A stretch of 64,000 bases of DNA from Cladopsammia gracilis (Eukaryota > Cnidaria > Anthozoa > Scleractinia > Dendrophylliidae): assembly GCA_022457155.1 (NCBI GenBank), contig JAJGOT010000464.1, forward strand, positions 603,501 to 667,500. Reading direction: 5' to 3'. Of the stretch, positions 1 through 12,700 are shown piece by piece. The translations under genes were made by a program, and so were the position numbers. Under the pieces are notes generated by a model. The model was given only the letters and a program-made list of their open reading frames with translations, ran no database searches and was not told the DNA's origin. How positions within the stretch are numbered: the first letter of the stretch is position 1; every line of letters begins with the position of its first letter.

Positions 1-370
1 TTTGGCTACATAACCATTAGACTGTTCATAGTACCCTATTTTTCCGTGTGATCCGTCGAGGTCGATCGCTGGTTCGAGTTGCCGCCATTTTGGTTTTTCA
101 TGGCGAGCAAAAACTGGGGAGAGTGCAAATATCCCGACGGAAGGGCGTTGTGGGTTAACAGCGTGAGAGGTGGGGGAGATAGAATAGGGTGGCCCGATAA
201 GGCGGGGTCTGCGTATCTTATAAACATAGGTCAGCAATACTTATGTGAAGATATTTGCACTAATAATAGGCCTTTATCACGCGGCGGCCATGTTAACTCG
301 GGCGGGGCGTGATACCGGCCTATGCATAGCTTAACAGAGCACAACTGAGTTAAAATTTCCTTTAGTAACT

Positions 371-390
371 GGCGATTATTATTATTATTC

Positions 391-446
<56 letters not shown>

Positions 447-480
447 TATTGTTATTATTATTACCATTATTATTTTTATT
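371..480. repeat. (ATT)n microsatellite, copy A
   Basis: Imperfect ATT array on the + strand (AAT on the gene strand) inside intron 4, starting close behind the exon 4 donor. Longer than its counterpart by 9 bp. It creates a meaningless poly-Ile reading frame. Confidence 0.95.
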
Positions 481-490
481 ATTTCCTTAC

Positions 491-730
491 CAACTCGGAT
501 TTCTATGTTGACGAGTCTCTCCAGCAACGCAACCCTGTTTACTATGAAGACCTCAGAGACTGACTGACTAGGTCCCAGGTCTACCCGCCACCACGGATCT
601 ATTTCTCTAATTGTGTGTGTACAACTCGAGTAGTCATATACACCATCAGAATTTCCGTCAACACCTCTTTTGGGGCCGCCTGATTGAGCTGATGAAGACT
701 GACTCGCCGACTTGTGTAAGGCGAGGTTTC
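491..730 (-). CDS. Exon 4 of lectin copy A: first half of FTP domain 2
   Basis: 240 bp, acceptor TTCATCAG at 731 and donor G|gtaagg at 490. It encodes NLALHKSASQSS, then EIDPWWRVDLGPSQSVSEVF and ERLVNIEIRVG. The sugar motif keeps H-X26-R (CTHT to NR), but the Asp of R-x-D is Ala, and the following Arg is one residue closer than the consensus. The ATT microsatellite begins close behind the donor, inside intron 4. The partner exon (second half) is off the window for copy A. Confidence 0.87.
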
Positions 731-3700
731 CTGATGAAGTAAATACAAAAATTTAATTATGGGAAATTAAAGTTATTTTAAAGAATAACCCATGCCTCAT
801 TTCAAGGTTCATTTTTTAAAGTGAGAGCAAGTGTCAATCAAGAGAAAATAATCTAAGGGAACATACTTCCCATACATGGGCCTCTTACAATGTAAGTTAA
901 TTTTAATCTATTATTACTTCGGTGTCATACTGCGTGGGGTAGCGTGGTTATTTTAAGGCTGACTCCTGAATGGTCAGTTTAAATCACATCATGTAATTTT
1001 AGAGTTGGCGGTTTTGTTGATTTTCACAGCCTCCTCACACAACATGCGATTTCCCTTCGCTGCACAAGCAAAATACTCCAGCAATAATGAGAACTATATA
1101 CTATATCAGAAGCTCATAACAGTGATTAGCTTCTGGATTTATGATATCTAATCTCTGTACTTGGAATAGAGACCGTGCTGGTCATGGGAGCGAGAATACA
1201 AATAACCTTCACAGCGTGGGCACAATCTGATATTAGATTGAAAATAATCATGGGGCACGGGGTTTTGTTCTCTTAGATCATATCTCTTGTGTCAATATAA
1301 GCACATTTATCCGCGCAGAGACTGTGTATTATCAGACAACATAATATCATAATTAGTAGTATAATGTTTAATAATTTTTGTCTTTTCCATGTTGTAGAGT
1401 GTTACGTTTAATCAGGCCATTACACCAGGCTTTTGTAATAACCATTTTAAACCCCAAATTGACCTGGAATCTAGCCTGCGTAGCAGGCGCATGAAAATAA
1501 TATGGGCGCAAGAAACTAACGGGGTGCCCAAGGGAGACACGCGCTCGCGCACCCATTCTTTCTTGCGCCCACATTATTTTCATGCACCTGCTACGCAGAC
1601 TACCTGGAATCCGAGATGACTGGTTCTTTATTTAACCATACAGGTGAGCACGCCCCCACATTGATTTTTTTGGCATCTAATTAAATCAATTTACACCAGC
1701 GGCCGAAACTCCGTTGTGTTTTGTCAAAACACTTCATTACCCAATTGTCACCGTTGTCATCTCGATCTACTCAGGATCAAGGATTCTGGAAAACGACAAA
1801 CAAGCAAACTGCGAAACTATTATTTAACGGTACGCGGGGTAAGCGCGGGCAACAAGAAGTGCATGTCAAACGGGGAAACATTTACTGTGTCGAACGCAGA
1901 AAACGGTCAAACGATTTCAACCCATATCAGTTCATAACAATTGCGAAAACTCGTACAGCCGCTGCCGAGCTTGGTAAAAGGCCGAATCGTAGGTAAACGA
2001 TCGTAAGCCACGTTGTCCATGACGGATTTATTTGTTTTGCTCCTGATTCTGCATCCTCCACAGGCGTCCATCCTTATACTAGCGTGGCGCGCGGGGAGTT
2101 GTAGGAGTGATACACTGCACTCACACCCAGTTTACCCACACTAGACCGGTGTCTGGGGAGTGGGACGAGCCAGCTCCTCACTGGTTAAATACAGTCATCA
2201 TATTTCACCTGACTGTTTAGGGTATTTATACTGAGAACACCCACAAAATTCCCAACTGGCAAAGTGAGACAAGTCCCAACCAGGGAATTCCCAACCAAGT
2301 TCCCTGGTTGGGACTTGTCTCACTTTGCCGGTTCACACTAGGGACCAAAGTGCACTTGAAGTGCTCTTCTCAAACTCATTAATAATTCATGACGAGAACA
2401 CAAAGGAAATCACTACCGTGAAGGAGGTTTTGAAATCGTTTCTTAATTTGCATAGATTTTGGCGATTTTATTCCTTCGTTTTCTCCGCATTTAACGATCA
2501 GTTTGAGAAGCTATATCAAACACTCGAAACAGTGTTTCATCAGATTTCCAAACACCTTGAAGTGGTTTAAAAAAACTCGGCTGCGCCTCGTTTTTCCAAT
2601 CCACTTCTCGGTGTTTGGAAATCTGATGAAACACTGTTCCTCGTGTTTGATATATTACTTGAAAATCAAGTAGACTTGAGGTCTACTTTGGAAAGACGAG
2701 ACAATAGATTTTCAGACACGACTGCGCACAGCGTGCGTGTTTAGATGCAAATTACTTGCGAGCACAAGTTGATATGCAGTTGATTAGCTTGATAAACCAA
2801 GTTGCTGCTGACTAAAGTACGATTTGCATAAAACGCTAAGTCGATAATATAACTTTTCTTATCAAGTCAAGTTTTATTTGAACTTAATTCAACAAAAAGT
2901 CGTCTCAGAACCTGGTGTAACACTATGCTCACTTTTTGTTAATTTTTAAAAACATGTTTTTGTATTGAATGCGCGCATGGTTGTAGTGTTTTTGATCGGC
3001 TAAGCCTGAGAATTACACTACAACCTTTTTTTCTCAACGTAGAATTTTTTAGCGGAGCACTCGCCGGGCCGAAGGCCCGGCTGCGCAGCCCGATACTCAT
3101 AGAACCTATGCCCGTCATTTTTCATGGTCATGGCTAGCGGAATGTTTCGCGGGCGCGCCTCCGTGACATGTGTCAGTGGGTCAGTCGGTCGCGCAAGGCC
3201 AACTCACGGGCGCGTATGACGTCGCAAAACATGCGCGTATGACGCTACACGCGCGGCTACACAGCCGTCAGCTCGGTAAACACTTTTTAAAGTTTTAAAA
3301 AAGTTGGATCTTTCGCAGTGTTTAGCGGAGCATTAAAGACGTTACTTCCCTGCATTTTTTCGCGGTTTGCTACTCAAGACAGGGATTCTAATTAAGGGGA
3401 ATACTCAGAAGTCGCTTTAGTGGAAAAAGAAGAGATTTCGGGGATAAAATTTTGCTTCGAGGAACCCTCATACGTTTTTATCAATGCAGGAGCAATGCGG
3501 GGAGATGCCTTGTTTTTATTACGGATTTCAGAAACGAAGAAGCGGAGTTTTAATGAATTTCCAAGCATGCAGTCCAGTGACTTAAAGGTAAAATAATCAC
3601 ATTTTTCGATGGGAATTTATGTTGATATCAATTTTTGATTGACATTTTCTTTGTGTTCTCTTAAATTTTGGAGACCTGTTTATGAAACGTGCTCAAATTA

Positions 3701-6700
3701 AGTCGTGTTGTTATCTTGAATTTCATCGAGGACAGCTCTGCCTTGATGCGCTATAAATGGTACGTGTTTTACTTTTAAACATAAACTAATGAAGATTTGA
3801 ATAAAATTTTTCGAAAGAAGATTGTGTTGTCCATTGTTTTGTGCTTGTTCATTCATTACATAGATTGAAAAGCGATTTTAGCGGAGCACTTGCCAGGCCG
3901 AAGGCCTGGCTGCGCAGCTCCATACTCATAGAACCGATGCCCTTCATTTTTCATGGTCATGGCTAGCGGAATGTTTCGCGGGCGCGCGTGTGCCCACCGC
4001 CGCCCTCCGCCGTCGCGCAGGACTAGCTTGCCTTCGCGCAGGACTAGCTCGCGGGCGCGTATGACGTCGGAAAACATGCGCGTACGACGTCATGTTGAAA
4101 CCAAAGCGAGGCTTTGTTTTTCGCGCGGTTACAGGCCGAATGTCACGACAGCTAGAAAAACACTTTGATGTTTTACTGTGAATTTACTAAGCGGAGAAAA
4201 CCGTTTAAATTAAAGGCGTTATTTCCCTGAATATTTCGCGGTTTGCTACTCAAGACAAGGATACTAATTAAGGGATACTCAGAAGCCGCTTTAGACGAGC
4301 TTTCAGGGATAAAATCTTGTTTTTTATCAATGCCTGAGATGTTTGTTTTCTACGGATTTCAGAACCAGAAGCGGAGATTTGAATTTCCAAGCAAGCGAGG
4401 GACTAAAGGTAAAACAGATTACTGTTTTCGATGAGAATTTATGTTGATATCAATCTGTGAGTGACTTTTTATTGGTGTTATTGTTAGTTTTGGAGAATCG
4501 ATTTTAAAACGTGCTTGAATTCAGTTGTATCGATCTCTTGAATTTCATCGAAGAAAGCTTGAACTCGATGAGCTATAATTAAATGGTACGCGTTTTGCTT
4601 TTAAACGTAAACTAATGGAGATTTCAATAAATTTTTTCGAAAGAAGATTGTGTTGTCCATTTTTATGTGTTTGTTCATTCATTAGATAGATTTAAAGGCG
4701 ATTTTATATAAACAAAACAAGACTGATTTTATAGTACAGTTCCATCTTCACTCGCATCGCCATATGCAAATATGTTTGTGTATTTTTGCAATTTCTGATT
4801 TTCAAATCAGTTTCTCGAGCAATTTTTGACAAACAAAAACTGTATTTTATTCGGAAAGTAGTGGCACTAGTTATTCCAGAAAGAGAAAAGTTGTTTTTGT
4901 GAACTTTTGTACGGTCTATAAAAATGTACTGTGCAGACGGTCGCGTAATATTGTTTTTGAGAATTGCTAAAATTGAAAATAGCCCATTCGTCAATCTTAA
5001 TTCTTGTGCTTCCAACCTTTCACCTTAGTTAAGCTTGTTCAAAGTGCGACGCTGTTAGGCTTGGGCTATCTATATATATTATGTAAACAAAACAAGACTA
5101 AGATTTTCTGTCTTCACTCGCGTCGCCTTATGCAAATATGTTTGTGTATTTTTGCAATTTTGATTTCCAAATCAGTTTCTCAGGCAATTTTTGACAAACA
5201 AAAACTGTATTTTATTCGGAAAGTAGTCGTACCTGTTATTCTAGACAGAGAATAGTTGTTTTTGTGAACTTTTCTATGGTCTAAATGTACTGTGCAGACG
5301 GTCGGGTAATAAGTTACTGTTTTTTGAGAATTGCTAAAATTTAAAAATAGCCCGGTCGTCAATCTTAATTCTTGTGCTTCCGACCTTTCACCTTAGTTAA
5401 GTTTCACCTTAGTTTAGCTTGTTCATAGTGCTACGCTGAACAAGATTAGGCTCTGCCTATCTATATATATTACCCTAAGTCGGCTTGTAATACGCCTTCC
5501 AATACAACAGCTAAAGTAAAACTTGAGATCCTGCTTGAGAGTCTTTTTGAAGTCGCCCGTGACTCCAGAATCGTAAACCAAAACGCAGAGGGCTCGTTCA
5601 AAGTTGCGCGCCCACGTGCTTTTAGCTGCACGGCTGCACTGTCATTGGTCAAGTGCGTTCCCAAGTAAGGGGTAGACCTTACTTTGAACTGCACTTGGAT
5701 CCTTTTGTTTTACGCATATTGCCAGGGCAATAAAGAAACTAAAAAGTGCGGTCATTAAAACGTTCACACTCTAGGTACGTGCCATTCAAAAAGACGTTTT
5801 TGATAAAAAAGAAGGGAAATATGGAGCTTATATAGAAAACGAACTATTGCAAATTATTTCACTTTTTAATTGCATTCAGTTGATATTAATTTTTACCCCT
5901 GATACATTTTACAAAGAGATTTAAACGTGTAAATAAATCAGATGAGTGCTTCTATTAAAACGTAAGTCAGAGTTAGAAAACACTCTTATAGAAAGGAGTT
6001 CACACCACAAGTACGTGCCAAGTGCACTTAAGAGCCCTAGTAAGAACCGGCCTATTATCATATGACCCGTACGTCCCTGCGAACCTTTTCTTTGCAAAAC
6101 CATTGATGAAAGTTCCGTATGAGGACCGCACGCATTTGCGCCAGCGGGGCCGGAAAAAGCCGTACGGCCCTACTACAAAAGCGGAGGGCCTCGCGCGTAA
6201 AAATTTCAAGTAATTTTGTCTCCAAATTGGTCATATGATAGTAGTAATAGAACGTCATTTTACTCCGTTTTACTGCCTAGCAAGTGCCTAGTCAATGACG
6301 TCACAATATACCTTCCTGCATACTAATAAACGGAATCCCTTTTCATGACGTCAATACCTATTCCTTTTGTCTTGTTGTATACTAATTTGGATTTCCTGCA
6401 TACTCATTTGGATAGGTAAGTAATTATTTACCTATACCTATACCAACACAATAGGAACAATAGACCGGCCCAAACTTGCCCGCTATATACCAAATCACTT
6501 CAAAACTAAACACGACTGACACACAGTCAGATATCCTCAGACATAGAGCAAAACAACATGCCTTGACCAGGACTCGAACCTGGGTTACTGCGGCCACAAC
6601 GCAGTGTCTTAACCACTAGACCATCAAAGCTGTGGATATTATAACCGAATAAAACTAATAAGAGGGTTCCGAAACATTCAAGTTTAGAACTGAATACAAC

Positions 6701-9700
6701 TGCGCAGTATCAAAAACCGCTTCTTATTCGTATTTACCGCAACATTCTTATAACCGCTTCATCGCTAGACTCTAGGTCGATTTTCAGTTTCCCAGCGCTT
6801 TATTTCTTTACCGATCGCTTTCAAAGTTCAAACTTTTAATTATCCGAACACTGAACTCTAAATTTGCAGGGAAAATTAGCACATCGGAAAAATAAACAAA
6901 GCAGCCAATTACATGTGCGTGCTAAAACGATAAAACAGCACTCTGTTCAAGTTCAAATAAATTGAATAATAACAGAACGCATTAAGGTTTCATCAAATCA
7001 TTATGTCAACAATAGCTGTTTTATTTAGAACAACTCAAATCCATGTACTACACAAATGATAAGGAAATCAAGAAAAAAATGTTAGAATGAAATAATGGAC
7101 GTAGCGCGAATTCACTATAAGGCCGTATTGCAGTCCTAAAGCTTTGTTGGCTTTTTTCGGTAGCATGCTCATTTCCCCTTTTGTCTCTATCTCCACATGC
7201 CTGCGTCTTCCCAATCCTTAATACTCCCCTCTCTCGTACTATTTAACAAGCATCTCCAAATGCGAAAAAATCTTTATTTTCACAAGCAATTAGTCGTCAC
7301 AAAAAACTGGGCGGAAACCTTTCACAGAATTACGATCTCGATATTCTAACCCTATTTCACATCAAGATCTGCTAGCTTAGCAGCAGGTCCCGCCGGGTTT
7401 AAAACTTGCTTGAGCTTGATGTAATGAAGGGCTGGTTTTCCAGCCTACATGATCCATGATGTCATGTAACTATACTTCCGCCAGCGCCATTGAGACTGCC
7501 GCACCACTTCGAAAACCATGTAAGGTGAAATGGCTGCCAGTAAACCTATGACCCACGTCTCTTACATATGGGTTGAGACGTGCTTGTGCTGCCGACGATT
7601 CAAGTCGATCCTGAGAGACACCTCCCGTCTTCAAGACGGAGCGAAAAACATACCCAGATAACGAGATTCCTATTCGACGACACACCTGGTAGTAGCATTC
7701 GAGGCCCCATACTGGGCAAACCGCCTGTTAGAACCTCTCTTTAAAGCAAAAACATTTTTGTCCCCTGAGCGCAGGGTCTTTGTGAGGCAATGGTTGAACA
7801 ATAGTCCCGAATCGTCTGGGAATCGCAAAATGTCAGATGCTCTTGTTTCAAGAAGGTCCGATGCCTTGTCTCCCGCAAAAAAATAGGCACTTAAAGAATG
7901 CTTGGTCCCTTGCTAGTACGTATATTTCTGTACTACTGAGTTTTTTGTGTTCAAGGAGCTGCGTTAGCCGGGATATGGCGTGATATAACCTCCACGTCTG
8001 CCACAAAAATTGGTTCAGCCTGCCTAGGTGTGGCTCTTGCTTTTAATTGCTCTTCTTTAACATCACGTATATATGTCTTTCCCATATTAAGTGCTGCCAA
8101 CCACTCCGTCCCTCGTCCATTATCGGCAAAAATCGATCGGAGCTTCCCAATTGTTGAGTCTACCGTACCTGAGGCAAGTCGTGTGGGACAATCACAAAGT
8201 CCCCTTCCCTGCCCATGCCGATCGATTTTCAGCCATGCAACTTAACGAATGGACTTGCGTTCTTCCGCCTTGATCTTTCCAGATCAAAAACGCGATTACA
8301 TCATTCGGTTGTGCTGACGCTATTGATTGTGGATTCGAACGGGACAATAGAAATGCCTCCAATTCTTTCTCTAAAGCGCTCTTCTGCTTCGTATACTTGG
8401 ACGCTCCCCGTTGTCGGGCTAACTGGTCGACTCTTGCTGCAATCGCTTGCTCGTCTACACTACGACGTTTCTTTCTTTGATCACTCTCCATAAGTAACGT
8501 TTTGCGCGCATATCCACATTGCTGGCAGAACCAGAAACTCTCATCGTTTGGGTATCCGCACTGTGGACACGCAACCGAGGCTATGAATACCTTTGGAACT
8601 CGCGGCAAAGGCTGAAAGTCGAAAGAAACCTTTTTACCACACGTTTTGATATCATATTATTCATAGTACACCTTAATAATATCATCGTCCTAAGCTTTAA
8701 TTAAGTATTACTGATACTGTTCTTACAATTTTACATACTAGTTGAGTCAGTGTCACTGAGGTTCGATCATGTGCATGTGCCATGACACATGATCATCTGT
8801 ACATTGTCCTTCCCGAACTTTTTCTTTTTAACACATTAGCGATTCTACAAGCCTATAATGTCACACGGTATGGCGTTGGCCTAAATCCGGCCTTAGATGG
8901 CGCCTCGATGACTCCCATCTCACCTGGCAAGCCCAGCCGAATCGAAATCCGATGTTTGGTATAACATTCGAGGCCACCAAAACGGTTGAGACAGGTTTCC
9001 GGCACCACCATTGTGTACGAGAAGCCAAACTTCCCTAAGAATTTCATTAGCGGGGCAACCAAACAAAACGGCGGGAAAACATAAGGATTGGTCAACGGAA
9101 ACTTCTCATCGGCGAGGTCTTGTGCAAATACATTGATGCCCCACGAGTTTGGACTTGCGCACGGTGTAAAATGCGGCAACGGATTGCCCGAGTGATCCTT
9201 AACTACATTAGAATCGAGCGCCATGCCATAAGATCGAAGGAATGTCCCGTAACACCACCAAAGTGCTCTTCGATCAGTCGCCAGGACTTGGCGGTCAACC
9301 TGCAATCTGACGCAATCACAACCCTAGAAGAGCAATCCGCAGCATTTTCGGACGAAGGGACATAAGATAGTTTAATTTGAAGATTCTTTTGACACAGCAG
9401 CCTGAAGAGGTCTTTGATGCCCGCCGTGAGCTCTGGCGAAGACCTGCTACCCTGTCCTTCAACTACCCCAATTACTATCTGACTGTCAACGTTTACATCC
9501 ACTCTACAATCCCGAATGTCGTCCGGAATCGAGTGTAAGGCCGTTACGAGTGCCAATAATTCCTTCGCTGCGATCTGTAAGGGTTTCTCCGTCTCCGACC
9601 AATAGTCCCGACACGACCGATCACCCGTGGGTAAATGCAATACACAGCCCCATCCAGAGTTCGACGCATCTGTGGATAATGATAATCGTAGCTGCTTCTC

Positions 9701-12700
9701 ATCGAGCCACGGCATTACCTCAGACCACTGATCCAAAAAACGCCAGTGCATAATCTCTTCTCTCAGAGCCGGTGACATAGGCCACTCGGTGAAGCTGATC
9801 CGATGGCAGCACTCATAGTCCTTATAAATAGTTTTGCCCCCGGTACCACTAACAAGAACGAGACGCATTTTCCTTACAAACGTTGTAATGTCCTCACATC
9901 TACAGATTTTCTGCGTTCCAAGATGCTTTCTCTCAACTTGGCAAAAGACACGATTTTTTCACGAGGCAACCTGAACGCCAGCTTTTCATTATCAATGATG
10001 AATCCCAGATAGGTTAAAAACCCTCTTTGGCTGCAAACATGATTTCGCTATGCCAATGGTATATCCTATCAACGTAGATAGGACTATAAAAAGTGCTGCT
10101 TGTGCCGCCTTGAAGCCAAATTCCGCTGTACGTTTGCTTGTGGGTATGGACCAAGGCACTGATGACGTCAATAACTCGCCATTCAGCCTGTCGTCAATGT
10201 ACAACGAGCACGGAATTCCTATAGAACGAAAATAACCTGAAGCAGCTAGGCCAACGGTGTGGTAAACAAATGGGGATTCCTTCCACCCAAAAGGCAATGT
10301 TGCGCATACAAAGTACCAACCACCCCATTGAAAACCATAATGGGATCTAGATGCTTCATTGAGTAAGATAAGATCATATCCCGACTTATCGTCGCACTTA
10401 GACATGTATGAGTCTTTACACACATAACGCGGAACATCTGCCAACTTGTCTAATTGAAAAGGGCTATCTTTCATCCACAAATTCAGAAAACGTGCATCGA
10501 TGCACAATCTAGCTTGGCTTCGATGGTTCTACTGTAAGCGACAGCACGAGATGTGGAGGTTTCTGCTCTTCCACTTTACTCCAAGGGTATACAGCCCCAG
10601 ACCTGATGCGTTTAAGGATCTCACTTGAAACAGAATCAGTAAATACTTTGCACCAAGCGTTGTTTGCCAATGTTTTTTGTGGAGGGAGTTCCGAATCATA
10701 GTATACATTTTTAAACCTTCCACGAAATGGCTGACAAAACTCAAATATATCAACACCATTCTTCAGCCAATCCATGATTCTCTCCTTGAAAGGATGTTCC
10801 CTTAGCACTCCCTCCCATTGAAGAGCATTTTTATTTAGCATCCCAGATACAAACTGGTCTGGATCTCTGAGTCGTAGTAGAGACAAATCTGGAGGCTGGT
10901 CCGTCTTTAGAATCTCTGTAATTTTTGGTAACATCCCAACTCCTTCCCGAACGGGAACCCCATTGATATTAACCCAAGATACTTCTTCTCGAACTCGAAG
11001 TGCTCCTACGTCCTCTTTAAACTTTCCCAAAACAGCATTGTATGACAGCGCACTGTCCATTTCTCTTTTTGGTCTTGGGAAAAAAGATCTAATGGATGCA
11101 ATAATGAATAAGACATAAAAATGTACCACCGCGTTTTACCATTTGTTATTATCATCCTACTATCTTGTAATGTTAATGGGGTTTCCGATCAGGAAGGAGC
11201 AAACTTCAAAACGACTGAAAAGTACGTCCAAAGACTCTCCAGAGTAAAGAGTGGCCAATGGGAGTTGCTCGCCCTAATCCAAGAACAAAATCCGAAACTC
11301 TCCCCCCCCCCCCCCAAAAAAAAAGAAAACTTATCAAATGCATCTAAACAGACGACACACGGATTTAAGGGGCGAAGTTCTACCCTTATTTCATTTATCT
11401 ATTTTATCTTGTCTTGAAACCCTTACTCAAAATTGTCAATATCACTCAGAGACTTTATTGTTATCCATCCATCTTTATTGACTTTCTTTTTTTTCAATTT
11501 TCACTCTCTTGCCTTATACATAAATTCCACAAGACTTACAAAATCCCATGTATTATTCAATTCACGCTTTATCCGATCGTCCCTATTGCAGATCACTTTT
11601 GTAGGATATCCAACCTCCTTCCTCTTTTCGATGGTGGATAATCACTTCGATCAGGGCACTGATTCTGGAAGTGACCAAAACGAGAGCAATTAAAATACCG
11701 AACCCCATCCCTACGATTGATCCGCCTTTTCACTGCTGGGCCCCAGGTGTAACCTGAGCTTGATGGTTGGTCTGGTGACGCTGAATTGGTGGCTTTGTCC
11801 ACCTTCGAAATGGTTTCCAGGACCTTTTCTATCTCCTAGTAAGGTAGTCAGATATTTTGAACTGCTCCTCAGGAACCGAAATTTTCTCTCTTAAAGCCTC
11901 TACCACTGCCGCAAAGTACTTTGCCTTGGGATGATTCAATTCCTTTGGTACCATCTTCACCTGTAAAAGCCAATCTAACGCCTGGTCTTTGTTGAAGAAC
12001 GGAGACTTTGATGTGACCAGTCTCCTAAACTGTCCTAGCAAATCCTCCACTGTAGCATTTTGCTTGTTTTCTAATTTTTCAAGTCTGGTTCGTATCTCTC
12101 TCAAATGCTCATCTGGTTCCTGATAGGAACACACAAACATAAAGCATTAATTACTATTCCCAGTTCCCTTACTGAGTGATCGAAATCCCTATTTTAAGCT
12201 TCCATGGCTGACCACATAATTAACGTATTAAATCCTGTACTGATCCGTATTTCAAGCCTCCCTGGCCAATCAACATTCTAGAATCATCTTGTTCATTTCA
12301 CACTGATCAATATTCCAGGCCCCCCTGGCCGATTACCGTTCTAGAATTGTCACAATAAATTCACACTGGTCAATAGGCCCCCCTGGCCGATTAATTTTCT
12401 AGAACTATGACTGACAGTAACTTCACGCTGATCAGTATTTCAGGCCTCCCTGGCCGGTTAATATTCTAGAAATTATTACATTAACTTCACACTGGTCAAT
12501 ATTTCAGGCCCCCTTGGCCGGTTACTTTTCAAGAATTATCACAGTAACTTCACGCTACTCAGTATTTCAGGCCTCCCTGGCCGATTAATATTCTAGAATT
12601 TTCACATTAACTCCACACTGGTCAATATTTTAGGCCTCCCTGGCCGATAACATTCTAGAATTATCACAGTAACTTCACGCTGATCAGTATTTCAGGCCTC

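Noticed and set aside
231..527. 98-codon minus-strand frame with a poly-Ile tract
   Set aside because: Read-through of exon 4 into the ATT microsatellite past a good donor; only the exon part is coding. The same applies to 47555-47842.
2325..2570. 81-codon + strand frame present in both copies
   Set aside because: It runs through one arm of a foldback repeat; being present in both copies is trivial because of the duplication.
11121..11417. + strand frame starting with a signal-peptide-like leader
   Set aside because: Antisense to the DIRS element, runs into a homopolymer C/A run, no domain, no splice support.
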